A DNA stretch of 64,000 bases from Agelas oroides (Eukaryota > Porifera > Demospongiae > Agelasida > Agelasidae): the NCBI GenBank assembly GCA_949130485.1, contig OX422189.1, positions 9,455,992 through 9,519,991 on the forward strand, in the 5' to 3' direction. Numbering within the stretch: the first letter of the stretch is position 1; every line of letters begins with the position of its first letter. A program made the position numbers and the translations under genes. This document shows positions 12,474 through 25,680 of this stretch, piece by piece. Under the pieces are notes generated by a model. That model was not told where the DNA came from. It searched no databases and saw only the letters and a program-made list of their open reading frames with translations.

Positions 12474-13238
12474 TGTGCACTATATAACACAATTGTTTAC
12501 GTAGAGCAATTAACTAGAAAGGCAATGGCATTGTTTTCACTTGTATCATCCAGATACTATAGCTGTTTGTTGAGTAACTATAAATCATGGTCTATGTTTT
12601 TGGTAATATTCTATATGAATTTTTATGTACAAATAAGTGTAATTATTGTGAGTGTGCGTTCTGAGTTTGTAGTGTGTCCTAGTTTGTTCTGAGTTTGCAC
12701 CATGTTCTTGCTACCCTGGACTGACTTGCTGACAACACTTTGTGCAACCAGAACTGGTACAATCTGTGGAGGGTACAAAATACAGTAATGAGATTCCAAA
12801 TCCAAACTAGCTGTCAACTGGTCTTGTTCCCAGACCTCTCCCAAACATTTAGAAATTACTTTTGGTTTAGTTTAGTTAATTTTACAATTTTTTTCAGTTA
12901 GTTATAGTTTCAATTACTAAAACTCCAAACCCCCTTACTAAAAGGTATTTAGTTATAGTTATCAATGAAAAAAACATTGTTTCCAGTTTAGTTTAGTTAT
13001 AGTTTCCACTTTAGTAAGAAAAATTTAGTTAGCCTCACTCCCATATGGCTAATGATGATAGCAGTGAGAGCATGGGAATGAGGTTAGCAATGAAGGGCCC
13101 TCAACTTACTGAGCACAAATCTGTCAGCAGCCCCAAAGGTCAGCCACTATCTTCTAAACTACATAATAAGCTACAAGAAGATACGATACTAACATAAAAA
13201 TATGTAGCAACTACCAACCATCAACGCCACACTGAAGA

Positions 13239-13768
13239 CTAGTCTCATCCCAGACCCTCAGCAAGACCCCCAGTAAGAAGGAAGGAGGGTCTGGTGAATA
13301 TAGTTTCGAGCACTGGAGGAATTTTGGAGGTAACAATCTCATTGGCCAATTATCTTGTATGTACTAGCTTCCTGACCACAAGTACTTAGCTTTACTCATC
13401 ACACATTTACAGACCTGCTTATCACACTTTCAATTTACTGAAGCCCAGCAAGTAACTTCAAAAGCTTAGCTTTACTGCTAGCCTGTGGAGTACCTTAATG
13501 TTACTTTTAATTGTGCATACTTAATTTAGCGATTTTTAATACACCTCGTTTAGCGTGTATTAATTTTAGCGTTTTTTTAACAGAAAGTTTAGTATAATGA
13601 CATTCATACATTATTAATTGCGAGTACTTATTTTAGCGATAATGACTCTGACCGCTAAAATCGCTAAATTTAGTACGCGCAATTAAAAGTAACATTAAGG
13701 TATGTCACCAGACCATCCTCTCGCGTGCGTGTACCGTGTACCATACCGAGGGTCTGGGAATGAGACTA
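13239..13768. mobile_element. MITE with TAGTCTCAT termini, U2-U3 spacer copy
   Basis: Orthologous by duplication to the element at 3949; same ACTGAAGA flanks and the same nested inner MITE. Confidence 0.75.
13491..13702. mobile_element. Nested 212-bp TA-ended MITE, U2-U3 spacer copy
   Basis: Duplicate of the inner element at 4201-4412; same TIRs. Confidence 0.75.
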
Positions 13769-14072
13769 ACTGAAGATCTACTGGTAGATCACACATTTGC
13801 TGCCAAACAATGACCTTGCTGGTTTGGGGGAGAGTGTAGTATTGTATTGAAACTATGTGAACTGGGTACGAGGCTACAAAAATTTGGTGTATTGAAACCT
13901 CCTTACTCAGCTACTGCAAGAGACGTACAAGCTGAATCATGGGAAAATTTTTTGCAGTATAGCTATGGCTTATTAGCAGCAGTGATACTGTGGGTATATT
14001 CATACAAACAGTGGCTAAAATATGGGGGTATCACTGCCCAAATGGACCATGATAAATTGACGATAAACACAA

Positions 14073-14171
14073 ATTTGACTAAATGTATTACTGCACTGCA
14101 GCACTGCAAATTGCAACAATATAATAAAATATTATCATGCAATTTGCAGTGCTGCAGTAAAAGTCAAACTT
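14073..14171. repeat. Long inverted repeat (hairpin), U2-U3 spacer
   Basis: Same hairpin as at 4782, identical where compared. Confidence 0.65.
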
Positions 14172-15185
14172 ATGACTCAAGGTCATTGAAATTGAGGTTT
14201 ATCACATTTCCTCCATGTACACTGCACTCACCCCATCAGAGCTGTATGGTACAATCTGTGGATGGTGTAGAACCCAATAGAATCCAATACTACATGTGTC
14301 AACCGAGAGATCTGCTACAAGTGATCCGCTACAAGAGAAACCTTGTGTTGTCAATTGCTCCCAGTCTCTTCCTCCAGTATGCAGTGAAAGCTTGGAAGAG
14401 CTTCGGGCTACTGTCAATCACTGTCTGAAATATCTCATAGTTTTGTTGCCCTCATCATTCACTTGCACTAGCTCAGTATGCTGAATTATACCCTGCCAGT
14501 ACCATGACCACAATACTGTAGAACGTTTTACTTACTATACATAATTTGTGTACAGTAAAACAGCGTATCAGTATGCTGACAGTATAACTGAACAATCAAC
14601 GAACCACATCTCCATTTAAAAAATAGGCCTAGATGTACGCATCATTGCTTACACTGGGCCTAACATTTTGACAGAAACCTTGGCCAATCAGCATCTGGGG
14701 TAGCATTACGTTCTCGTTAGCCACACTACACATCCTAGCTACTAGAGTCTGCAAAGGAACTAATACTGCCACAACAAAATACACTGATCACTCAAAGTCT
14801 CCATGCTGCTGCAAAACGTACCTTACCAGTGTTTGCTGATGATGGGCTCTAATTAGAGGCAAATGAGGGCGGGGCTGGAATTGCTGGAATGTAATCCGAA
14901 CTTGAAAGGGCGTTGTACACCAAGTCGACTGTTTGCAACAAAGAGAGTGAGTTTTGGGGTATAAAATGATTGGATAGTATCAGGAATGCTTAATTCCTGC
15001 AAATAGTGCTCTGTGGACTGAGAAGGAACTGTGATTCCTACTTCCACAGTGCACAATGAAAAGGGAGGCAACTACACATTGCCATTGTCCACCCTAACCT
15101 AACCCTAGTCTCGTGCTCAGACGACTTTTCACTGAGCGGGAATATAGTCTGGTAAACTGCGTATACCGTTTTGGTTCAATTACTG

Positions 15186-15680
15186 TGACGTCAGAGAGCA
15201 GGATGTCCCCCTGTGCATATTGCCCCATCGGACCACACTAACACATTGCCATTGTTCGCCCTATTAACCTAGTCTCGTGCTCAGACTACTTTTCACTGAG
15301 CGGGAATATAGTCTAGTCTGGTAAACTGTGTATACCATTTTTGGTTCCAAATTACTGTGACGTCACGTGAAATGGATTATGAATTATTAAATTACTGTGA
15401 TGTCAGAGGGCAGGATGTCCCCCCGGACATTGCACCCTAGTGCACAATGCCCCCCAGTGCAGAATGTCTCCCCGCCTACGTTATGCATGCAAACAGTCAA
15501 CTGGATCATGAATCTAAAAATGCTCTAGCAAACAGCAAACTCTGAGACAGCCACTTGTGCTCCTTTCAAAAGATAGAATAACCTAGTCCACGCGGTAGCT
15601 AGGGCCGCCTGATCAACGTTCATTTCGCTAGAGGATCGTTGGCATGTACGTAGTGTGGAATGTAATCTTCAATGACGTCA
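15186..15680 (+). promoter_or_regulatory. Cluster of CRE-like TGACGTCA sites upstream of U3
   Basis: Same arrangement: TGACGTCA at 15186-15193, 15358-15365 (with overlapping CACGTG) and 15673-15680. Confidence 0.4.
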
Positions 15681-16803
15681 AGCGGAAAAGAGTAATGCAC
15701 CAGCATTCCGGTACAGTTTAATGAAAATGGAATAGGCAGTTTCCAGACCCATTTTTCCGGCAGGCATGAAAAATGGGGTCTGGGAACAACAAGACTATCC
15801 TTACCCTAACCCTAACCATTGTTCCTAAACCATGTAGCCATTGTTCTCAAATTAGTAGCAGCAATTCTGGATACTCAAAATTTCTGTCAAAAACTTCTGT
15901 CAAAAACTGCAGGCACTATCCATTATCAAAATTCAAACATCTATACACCAGAAAGCTCTCAGTGAGCTCATTTGATCAACTTTGCTGATACGGAAGTTAC
16001 AATTAAATTCTAATTGAAGGAGAATTAAAAACTGGTACTAGACCTGATTAGTTTCAGACTAGTGTGTTGGTCACTCGTAGCTCGTTTTTAATTTTCCATA
16101 TTAAATGAAAATGTAAGTACTAAAGCCAATTACGTTCAGACTACCCACGATTTTTTGCAAAGAGCAGGCGTTGGGACATTGTTTGATGTGCATTGGTCAC
16201 TCGTACATGTAGCACAAGCCAATTCTGAGAACAACCTGCTTCTTTCAATCTTCCGGAATCACTATTAAGAGACAACACCAAGTATGAACCATGAGAGGGC
16301 GTACCCTCTTACGTATGAATGATTTTCAGTGTCTGCCCCTAGGCGTATTGGCACCCTAGAATATCTCTGTATTGTATTACAAAGATCATTAAGTTTCTGT
16401 AATTCTCCATGAACTAGTGTGTGTTGTAGGAAAGTAAAGTTTTGTCTCAGGGTAGACAAATAGTGATGTCATCCGCAGTTAATAAATGGGATAGCCCAAT
16501 AATCCCACCAAGGGGTATGGCCGGAAGTTATGGGGATTTTTATAAAGTGTTCTCTAAAAAATACTAACCAATTTATATGGTTATCTCAGCTACCTGCTAA
16601 CTAATGTCTCTTTAACCTGAAATCATGTGGACTATGATACGTGTGCATACCGTACACAAAGATATTTCTGTTGTGTTAGTGGTCAAGACGTCTCCAAACA
16701 AAATACCACAATGACGGTATTTTGGACTTTGTATTATCATATGCCTACTCATCTCTAATTGTATATCTGACTTCATTGTGCTACCACCACTATACAGTAA
16801 ACT

Positions 16804-19800
16804 ATGGCTGCTCATCACACCAGCTATGAGCCACTGCCCAGATCTCAACATGCTGCTGTTGCTGTGGACAATAAGCTGCACATGTGGGGTGGGTTCACTG
16901 CGTCAAAGGAGAAGTCACGACAGGTAGCACGAAAAATTGAGGTGTTTGACATCTCCAAGGAACTATGGGAGCAGAAACCAACCCATGGCACCCCACCACC
17001 TGGACTGTGTGGCACTGCATACACAGTGGTGGGGTCATATCTGTTTGTGTTTGGAGGGTGGGATGGTGAGTCCGTTCACAACACCCTCTTCAAGCTTGAC
17101 CTACGTACCTTTCAGTGGGAGCAGGTGCAAGTATCAAACCCCTCCAGTGGACCACAGAGGAAGAGAGGCTGCAGTATGGTGTCCTATGGTGATAACCAGC
17201 TGGTGGTCTTTGGTGGACGGACGGGCAGTGCGAGGACAGACGAACTGCATGTCTTTGACTTAGACAAAGGTGAGTACAGTCTGTGTACCAAACCACAAGC
17301 CAAGCAATATTACGTGGTTCATGCATATGGTGCAGTAAGGACGTTTAGATGTTATGGTTGGAGTGACTGTTATCGGATTCTGAGTGGGTACAACCAAGGG
17401 CACATTGACCACAAACTCAACTCAATGAGCCCTTGGTATAACAGTCCCTCCAGACTTTGGTGATACCAGTCAAGAAGGGTGGCAGCAACAACATGCCACT
17501 CATGATAAACGTAAACAGATTTGATTGTACACAAAGTGTACCTTGTGTTGGTTGCTAGTCTCATTGAGCACACTCTGTTAAGTTGTGTTGATTGATTTGC
17601 TTCATGTCATACTACTTGTTTTCCTTGATGAGAATGTTGAGTAGTCCATCTGAACAAGTCACCAAGCTGCAGATGGTTGGATTGTGCACACATGAACTAT
17701 GGCCTGGGAATAAGACTAGTGGAAGATTAAAGTGTTCCGGATCCCTCTTAGCCATATGTGAGGTTCATTGTCCAACTAATCAGTGCACAATAATGTGGTT
17801 GTTGGAGGAAATCTCAATCAACTACTTGTGTGCCATAGGACAACCTACACATGTACTGACCTGTATTATTAACATTACACCATAAAACTTACCGCCATGT
17901 TGTGTATTGTATATTTGAAACTTCAGTGGTGTATGTTCCTCCATCCCCACTGCTTCAGGAGAGTGGTCATCTCCAGCTGAGACTCTCTTCACTATAATCA
18001 TGTGTGGATCAATGTCCAACTAATCAGTACACAATACTGTATTGTCATGTTCCTCTCCACTGTTCCAGGAGAGTGGTCATCTCCAGCTGTGACTGGGACA
18101 AAGCCGCCTCCTCTCTCCTGGTTCTCCTTCAACAAAGTAGACAGCAGGAGGGCTGTGGTGTGTGGAGGGTTCGCAGGTGGAGCAGTAAATGGTGATGCCT
18201 ATGTACTTGAGCTGGATAAGTGGGTGCGTGCAATATAGAATTGTGTAACATGTGACAATATGTTAATGACTAGCTTTGATTGGAAAGAAGCCACGATACT
18301 TGCAGTTGTTGAGATGTAACTAGGCTGTGTTGTCATGAACCTTCACGTTCAACAATGGAGCTCTTTCATGTTAAAACCACTCTAAGTATGTGAGTCAATT
18401 TTGAATACCACTAGTGTACGGTGGGAGGACAGCTGGTTGTCAGTCAGTTATGTACATGAGCTGGATAAGTGTGTGATTGTGTTGTGGACTAGTTTTGAAG
18501 TTGGCCATTGGAAGAAAGCCACAATATTTGATGACATGATGTAACTAGGTTATGTTGTCATGACAGTACTTTCAACTTGTAATCTAATTAGTTTTGGAAA
18601 TTAGATACTGCAACATGTTTTATCACTCTACAGGAGTTGAGGATATACAAACTATCAGTTACTGTATGAATGTGTACTGTGTATAGTAGTGATTGTGAAT
18701 TCATACTGTCATGCAGAAATGTTTCAGCATTTGTCGTTTGATCATTTGCAATCAATGTCATAGTTATATGTGCTATGAATAAACGAGGAGCCTATATGTA
18801 TTATGTACACTGCTTAGTCTTTCAATAATGACAGTTACCACATATTTAGTATGATCATCAGTCACATGGAGCTGCAGTGCATTGTGTACATGACTGTGGG
18901 TCTTGACTTCCTCAGCACTGGACCAAACTGGACACCACTGGAGGTCCCAGGCCACCTGCAAGGTATGACCATGCTGCCAGTTATATTGCTGGTCCCCTCA
19001 CTGGACAGGAGCACCCACTACTGCTGGTGGGAGGTGGATACGGTGATGGTGGTGAGCTGAAAGACATGTGGGTGTTGGATGTTGACAGAGGAGTGTGGAG
19101 TGAGGTTAGTGAGTTGATTCTCTGGTGTATGATGAGTTGCATCAAGAGTGCATGTTATACATATGTGCTGTTGCTTACATACATGTGGCTGTGTGCCTTG
19201 AATCTCTTGTATAGCTAGCTACAGTAGGATGTACCCAGTGGATGTATATACCAAATGTACATAGACTCATATTTATGGATTTATGCTAAGCATAGTTTGC
19301 ATACCTGAACAGTGTGTGTTCCAATGTACTTGCAATACTAGTGTACACACTAACACAAGTATGTTATGTAACGGATGTTTCATCAGTTGCTATTGCCTCC
19401 TCCTGTACAGGTTACTCTTCCTCATGGAATGGGACCACGATGTGGCCACACTGCTACTGTGTTTGGGTCTGGACACAACTTCAGGATGGTGGTCATGTTT
19501 GGTGGGGAGAGGAGGATTGGGGGAGACCCAATAGCCGAGACAACCCTCCTCCATCTTGGTGAGTGTGCAGTTTGGAACATAACATGTTACATGAGGAGGA
19601 GCATTCCCTTCGGCAAAGTGTCCACATCAGGGGCACCCCCAGCCACTTGAAGGTGGTCAGACCACCAGAGTAATAATCCTTGTGAAGTATGTTTTTTAGT
19701 GCTGTTCAGCTAAGACAAGAGCAGTACAAGTATAGAAGAATGACTGAAAGTGAACTGAGTAATGATAGAGAATTGTGTATGTAAGAGCTGATCAATTACA

Positions 19801-22147
19801 CACATTAATTGTAAAGATTTTGCTTCAGTTACCACTGTATTCAGCAGTCAGGAAATGTTCTCCTAGCATCTTAGTGTACCTTATTGCTTTTTAGTTATGA
19901 GACCGGAGCTATGAAACGAAAGTAGCTAACCCTCTCTAATGTAACTGATTCTACACGTGATAGTCATAAACCTGAACCAGCCAGACTAAAACCACCACTG
20001 TATACATTCACCCACCCAGTTCCACAGCCCCCATCTGCAAGGAAGCTAACAAAATCATGAGAGAGAAATATCAACTGGTTCCTGAATTGATTGTGTATAT
20101 CCTACGTAATGATTCATACTCTGCCATGGGGTCATAGTGCATGACTGAGTGGTAGGGGTATCTGACTGGCACTCAGAATCAACTCCCAGTTGAACATTTT
20201 TCTCTCTGAGAAGTGAAGTCCATTGTACATGACACTATCAAACAATGCTCTCTTACGTTGTTTCCATTCAGTATTCCATCTGTCATAAATTATTACCATC
20301 TAGCTGTGTCAGTGTTTAGTAGCCAATACAATTCAGATTCCTGTCTTTGTATTTCCATTTCAAGAGTGAGAGTCAGTTGAAATTCAGCTGAGGCCTCTTG
20401 GCATTGCTGCTAATGTAGCTTGTCTTCCGCTCCTCTGCCGTGGGTCCAAGTGGCTCAGTGGTAAGCGCATCTGACTAGTATTCAGAAGGTCTTGGGTGCG
20501 AATCCCAGCTGGATCCCGGAATTTTTCACATGGATTTATTTCTCACTCTCTCAGCAAAAACATCATAATCTTTCTCATGTTTTCTACTTTGATGTACCAA
20601 CAATGAATCTCTTGCAACTCTCCTTCCTCCTCCCACACTTTGTCACTCCTTTCCTCCATCTCAGAGTGCGGCAGGGTCAGGTGGCAGGTGACAAGGGTGG
20701 TGACAAAGGGGGAGCTGGGGAGACCAGCGGAGAGGCTGAGGGAGCAGATGGAGAAGCTGCAGCTGCATTCAGCAAAGGTGGTCATGTTGGAGCAACAGCT
20801 GGCCATGGCTGAGGAGAGGGTGAGGAGACTGGAGACAGAGAAACAGGCAGCTGAAACAAGAGCTGAAATAAGAGCTGAGAGAAGGGTGAGTTGTACAGAA
20901 TGCTGGAAGAGGATGGAGGGAGAGAAACAGATCAGAACTGACAGAAGAGCTCTTCAACCTGTTCCCACTACCTAATCTTCCTCACATTCATTCTGCAGAT
21001 TGCTGACCTACAGAGGAGAGCAGAAGAGGCAGAGAGGAGAGCCAGAGATGCAGAGAATACCACTACCGACCTCATAAGGCAGACCACTGATGCTAACCAG
21101 AGAATGAGGGAGGCAGAGGCCAGGGCTCAACAGTATCATCGAGAATCCACACAAACTGTCGCACAAGCTGAACAAAGAGCTGCACAATCTGACCAAAGGG
21201 CCACACAAGCTGAGCAAAGGGCCACACAAGCTGAGCAAAGGGCCACACAAGCTGAGGCAGGAGCACGTTTCTTGCAGCAGCAGAATGAAGAAATGGCAGT
21301 GAGGGTGAGACAAGCGGAGCAGACAGCAAGAGAGGCACAGGAGAGAGCAAGGACAACTGAGCAGAGACCCCAGAGACTGGAGGCAAGAAGTCATGATCAG
21401 TTCTGGGTAGTAAATAGAGAAGAGATCCAGCTAACCGACCAGGAACTGGGCAGAGGTGGATGGGCTGTAGTGAAAGTAGCCAAGTTCCGAGGCCTCCGAG
21501 TGGCAGCCAAGTGTCTGCATACCCTCATTGTCTCTGACTACAACCGACAGCTGTTTGTGAGGGAGATGAGTATTGCTGCTAGAGTGCGCCACCCCAACCT
21601 GGTGCAGTTCATTGGTGCCATGATGGAGGGAGAACCTATCATCCTGACAGAGCTGATGTCCACAAGCCTGAGGGCTGTCTTAGAGCGCAGGCCATTCAAC
21701 CCTGCTCAGATCACCTCCATCAGCCTGGATGTGGCCAGAGCCCTCAACTATCTCCACCTGATGCAACCTGACCCTATCATCCACCGTGACATCAGTAGCG
21801 CAAATGTCCTGCTGGAGCCAGGGCCCAGCAACAGCTGGAGGGCCAAAGTATCCGACTATGGCTCAGCCAACTTCCTCCAGCAACTGAGAACAGCTGGTCC
21901 TGGCAACCCGACATATGCTGCCCCAGAAGCTGGCATTCCCTCTCAGCAGTCACCACAAATGGATGTCTACAGCTATGGTGTTCTCCTGCTGGAGACGTGC
22001 AGTCGAAGGTTTCCCAATCCTGAAGAGTGTGAAGCCCTTCTCCAGCGAGTGCAGCAGCCAACCATGGTGGCACTGATCCAACAATGCATGGAACGAGAAC
22101 CTATGAGAAGGCCTACAATGAGTGACATCATTGGACAGTTGGAGTGA
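16804..22147 (+). CDS. U3: six-exon Kelch-propeller / coiled-coil / TKL-like kinase, 775 aa
   Basis: Exons: 16804-17269, 18069-18223, 18916-19104, 19411-19558, 20665-20885, 20999-22147; 2328 nt, open throughout. In-frame TAA two codons before ATG. Blades: residues 1-155 (blades 1-3), 156-207 (4), 208-270 (5), 271-320 (6). Coiled coil about 321-535 with four QRA[AT] heptads. Kinase about 536-775: ELGRGG at 542-547, lysine 564, helix-C glutamate 582, HRD 655-657, DYG 679-681, APE 701-703. The Lys normally found two residues after HRD Asp is Ser (HRDISSAN). Loop residues differ from the other copies (GGWDGESVH, GGRTGSAR, GGFAGGAVN). Exons 5-6 and intron 4 are nearly identical to those of U6. Intron 4 is about 1.1 kb and holds a tRNA-like sequence. 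The kinase ends CMEREPMRRP, a small change from CMEREPTRRP elsewhere. Confidence 0.9.
20443..20516 (+). tRNA. tRNA-Thr(AGT)-like sequence in U3 intron 4
   Basis: A 74-nt cloverleaf can be drawn: acceptor GGTCCAA with CTGGATC, D arm around GGCTCAGTGGTAAGCGC, anticodon arm TCTGA-CTAGTAT-TCAGA (anticodon AGT), variable AGGTC, T arm TTGGG-TGCGAAT-CCCAG. Three nt instead of two lie before the D stem, and the D and T arms carry changes from consensus. It may be a tRNA-derived SINE head or a decayed tRNA gene. Confidence 0.45.
21162..21256 (+). repeat. U3 21-bp heptad-coding repeat
   Basis: Four QRA[AT] cores; ends in QAEAGARF rather than RAEAGAHF as in U1, U2 and U4. Confidence 0.8.
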
Positions 22148-22519
22148 TGTGCTTCCATAACACAATTGGTAGAACAATTAACTAGAAAGGCAATGCCACT
22201 GTTTTCCACTTGTATTAGCCAGATACTAGCTGTTTGTTTAGGAACTAAATCATTGTGTATGTTTTTGTAACTAGTTGGTAATATTCTATATGAATTTTAT
22301 GTACAAATAAGATTGTTGTGAGTGCGTGTTCTGAGTCTGTACTGTGTCCTAGTTTGTTCTGAGTTTGCGCCATGTTCTTGCTACCCTGGACTGACTTGAT
22401 GACAACACTTTGTGCAACCAGAACTGGTACAATCTGTGGATGGTACAAAATACAGTAATGAGATTCCAAATCCAAACTAACTGTCAACTGGTCTTGTTCC
22501 CAGACTTCTCCCCAACATT

Positions 22520-22885
22520 ATCATACATGATGAAAACTGGGGAGGAGCCTGGCCATGTCCCTGGCATCACTGCTGGAGGGTGATCCCATTCCCCTCATTG
22601 TCAAGCAATCACTGCTTGCAGATGTGGTATGTGGATTGCAATTCCTCCACACCTTCATTGTACACAAGAGATCTAACTGCCCAGAATGTTCTTCTAAATT
22701 CATCTCAAGTTGCCAAAATCAGTGACTTTGGTAGCTAGCTGCTGCATCATGAAACTGCAGAAAATGACCAAGCTCACTCAAATGCCTGGTTCTATAACAT
22801 GCATGCCCCTGAAGCATTTGCAGATACTCCACTATACAATGTCGAGAAATTTGACATCTCCTTCAACACAAGTCAGAAAGTGGTT
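22520..22885 (+). pseudogene. Tyrosine-kinase relic, U3-U4 spacer
   Basis: Kinase motifs are spread over shifted frames: SLASLLEGDPIPL and SLLADVVCGLQFLH (helix E region) in one frame, then TRDLTAQNVLL and SQVAKISDFGS in another, then NMHAPEAFADTPLYN. RDLTAQN and DFG recall receptor-type tyrosine kinases and differ from the array's own HRDISSAN/DYG. At least two frameshifts and a stop right after DFGS make it non-functional. Confidence 0.65.
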
Positions 22886-23174
22886 GAATAGTAGCATTAA
22901 TTACCTATTGTCATGCAGCCTTGTTATAGTCTTATCATATATAGACCCTTGTTACATTCATTTCTGTATGCTCTATGATGTGTAGCCTCAATTGCATGTT
23001 ATGGCTTGTCTGGCATGACGACATTTTCATGGTAAGCCACAACGATGCGACAAAACATTTTGAAGAGATATAATAGTAAATTCCTTTCCCTTTCAACTGA
23101 TCCAGCAGTCCCCCCACTGACCTGCACTCTGCTTCCACTGATGTGCCACAGTCTCAGCCAGTAAGTAATTTTCT

Positions 23175-23760
23175 ACCTTCAAGAGCCGTAACCATGAGAT
23201 TGACTAGTGTGGCTCTGGAGAGTCCAAGGTTTGTTTTCAGCTTGAGGAAGCCAGTGGGATTGGGTATTCCTCGTGACCCCACTTCTATTGTCACCAGGCT
23301 TGCTGTTTATCCGGCGTCCTGAATGGTATCCAGTAGTTCCTGGTACCTGTCTTCTTTCCACTTGATGGCACCTTCAAACAGAGTGTCAAAGCACACTGTT
23401 AGTTCAATGAGGGACACCTTCAAACAGAGTGTCAAAGCACACTGTTAGTTCAATGAGGGACACCTTCTTTGTTGTCTCATCCCAGTAGATGATGTCTGGT
23501 CTCAGATCAACAATGTGGCAGGGGAAGGAATACTCTGAGCTGATGAGATCCACTGTTGATGAGGTTGTGTCTGGGAGGTGTTCTTTGACCACTTCATAGA
23601 GAAGGGCCAGCACTGCATTTAGTCTTGCTTTCGGAATGTAGTGTGCAAGCTCAAATAGTCTTTTTCTTTTGATTATCTCTAATAGGGCATCCACTCAGTG
23701 GCAAAGAACTCCTTGCACTAAAAGACGACATAATGCCGGAAGATGTGATTGCAATTATCA
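23175..23760 (-). pseudogene. Retroelement-derived ORF relic with PD-(D/E)xK-like motif, U3-U4 spacer
   Basis: On the reverse strand, LRPDIIYWDETTKKVSLIEL and TVCFDTLFEG match a region common at the C-terminal end of invertebrate retroelement proteins (RPDIxxW...ELTV...VEVGxRG type). A 46-bp tandem duplication around 23371-23462 shifts the frame. The element class is not certain. Confidence 0.5.
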
Positions 23761-24084
23761 GTTGACAGTTGTTGCTGGGTTCAATACTGTTTTCTTTTGT
23801 TGTTGATTTGTGTACAATGCATCTGAAAATCCTAGTAAACGGACTTGTAAGGTGCTCTGCCCATGGGCGCTCTTACTACAGTGGATGTAAATTTTGACCT
23901 CAGGGTGGTAGAATGGGGAAGGAGTCCAAATCTCCTATTAAAGCAATATGACAGTGGATGAGACATCAACTCATGTTACTGCACCCCCCTCCCCCTCCCC
24001 CCATCACAGCAAACAAAAACAGTGTGTAAAGAGTTAATAAACAAATTGTGTCTGTAATGTGTTCTGATTGTATGAACTGTTATA

Positions 24085-24330
24085 GGTATCCTGAATGAGA
24101 AGCCAACTCTATATGGCCTCATGGAGAAGGTCGCAGTTGATATCCCAGCCAAATGGGAGGAGGTGGGCTATGCCCTTGGGACTACAAGACCATATACAGC
24201 GTATCAAGTATGAAATTACTCCATTACTTATCCCAATGACAGCATATCGAGAGATGTTTGCCCACTGGCTAAAGAATGAAGAGTGCAGTTTTGAGATCAG
24301 TAAATCAAGAGGAAGATGGACCACTAGTTG
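24085..24330 (+). pseudogene. Death-domain exon relic, U3-U4 spacer
   Basis: After an acceptor-like TTATAG, one frame reads NEKPTLYGLMEKVAVDIP and AKWEEVGYALG; after a frameshift another reads IQRIKYEITPLLIPMTAYRE and MFAHWLKNEE. The W-E-x-V/L-G and Y-x-E-M-F-x-x-W-L pattern is that of a Death domain. The frameshift lies near 24185. Confidence 0.6.
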
Positions 24331-24545
24331 AGATCAGTAAATCAAGAGGAAGATGGACCACCAGTTGAGATCAGTAAATCAAGAGGAAGATGGACCACCA
24401 GTTGAGATCAGTAAATCAAGAGGAAGATGGACCACCAGTTGAGATCAGTAAATCAAGAGGAAGATAGACCACCAGTTGAGATCAGTAAATCAAGAGGAAG
24501 ATAGACCACCAGTTGAGATCAGTAAATCAAGAGGAAGATAGACCG
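24294..24545. repeat. 37-bp tandem repeat, about 7 copies
   Basis: Unit begins AGATCAGTAAATCAAGAGGA; starts at 24294, 24331, 24368, 24405, 24442, 24479 and 24516. It arises from the sequence just after the Death-domain relic, which is single copy at 45735. Confidence 0.9.
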
Positions 24546-24824
24546 CTATAGCTAGCTGCAAACTTAAAAAAGTATAAATTTGTACCACAGAACTTTCAAC
24601 TGTAGAACTGATAACTTTGTCTTCTAGCTAGTAATTATTGTCATATCATATGTTCATGCAATTGAGTTCCAATCACAATTAGTATAGAAAGACTTTGCAA
24701 TACCATAATTATGCATACATTGTAATTACAGACTACACTATAATTATATAGCGTTGTTTAGGGAATGAGGGTGACATGTACATAGCTATGTACCAATGTA
24801 TGCCACGTGCATGCATGACTGCTG

Positions 24825-25459
24825 TGTACACCAATCAAGCAATCAATAATAGTAATAACCAGCATATCCTAGCTTCACACATGTACACCAATCAAGCAAT
24901 CAACAATAGCAACAACCACCATATCCTAGCTTCACACATGTACACCAATCAAGCAATCAATAATAGCAACAACCACCATATCCTAGCTTCACACATGTAC
25001 ACCAATCAAGCAATCAACAACCACCATACCCTAGCTTCACACATGTACACCAATCAAGCAATCAACAACCACCATATCCTAGCTTCACACATGTACACCA
25101 ATCAAGCAATCAACAACCACCATATCCTAGCTTCACACATGTACACCAATCAAGCAATCAATAATAGCAACAACCACCATATCCTAGCTTCACACATGTA
25201 CACCAATCAAGCAATCAACAACCACCATATCCTAGCTTCACACATGTACACCAATCAAGCAATCAATAATAGCAACAACCACCATATCCTAGCTTCACAC
25301 AATCATGTACACCAATCAAGCAATCAACAACCACCATATCCTAGTTTCACACATGTACACCAATCAAGCAATCAACAACCACCATATCCTAGCTTCACAC
25401 ATGTACACCAATCAAGCAATCAATAATAGCAACAACAACCATATCCTAGCTTCACACAT
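24825..25459. repeat. 48/57-bp minisatellite, about 12 copies
   Basis: Units start TGTACACCAATCAAGCAATC and end CCTAGCTTCACACA. They are 48 bp, or 57 bp with an extra AATAGCAAC-type insert, both multiples of three. One 4-nt insertion near 25301 breaks the frame. Confidence 0.9.
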
Positions 25460-25464
25460 GTATA

Positions 25465-25680
25465 TCCGGAATGAGAAGCCAGCTCTATATTGACCTCATG
25501 GAGAAGGTTGCAGCTGAGATTCCAGCCAAATGGGAGGAGGTGGGCTATGCCCTTGGAATTACAAGACCATCCATGCAGCGTAACCCAATGACAGCGTATC
25601 TGGAGATGTTTACCCACTGGCTGCAGAATGAAACTGAGCAGCAGTGCACATGCAGTGTTTACCCACTGGCAAAATAAAGA
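25465..25680 (+). pseudogene. Second Death-domain relic, U3-U4 spacer
   Basis: An ORF of 68 aa starting at 25471 reads LYIDLMEKVAAEIPAKWEEV, GYALGITRP and MTAYLEMFTHWLQNE, a recognisable but shortened Death domain. One extra T near 25490 breaks the frame with the upstream NEKPALY. Confidence 0.55.

Larger units (their letters stand above)
12474..16803. other. Short spacer U2-U3
   Basis: Nearly identical to the U1-U2 spacer from 12474 to about 16240 at an offset near 9291, then more diverged up to exon 1 of U3. Same order of MITE, hairpin, CRE block and telomere-like motif. No intact gene seen. Confidence 0.7.

Noticed and set aside
20131..20196. A second tRNA-like stretch (TGACTGAGTGGTAGGGGTA, anticodon-like CTGGCAC) in intron 4, present in all copies
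   Set aside because: A-box and anticodon arm look tRNA-like but there is no B box or acceptor pairing; at best a very old tRNA-derived repeat.
24825..25459. CRISPR-like array
   Set aside because: Units are contiguous 48/57-bp repeats without unique spacers, in eukaryotic DNA; this is a minisatellite.
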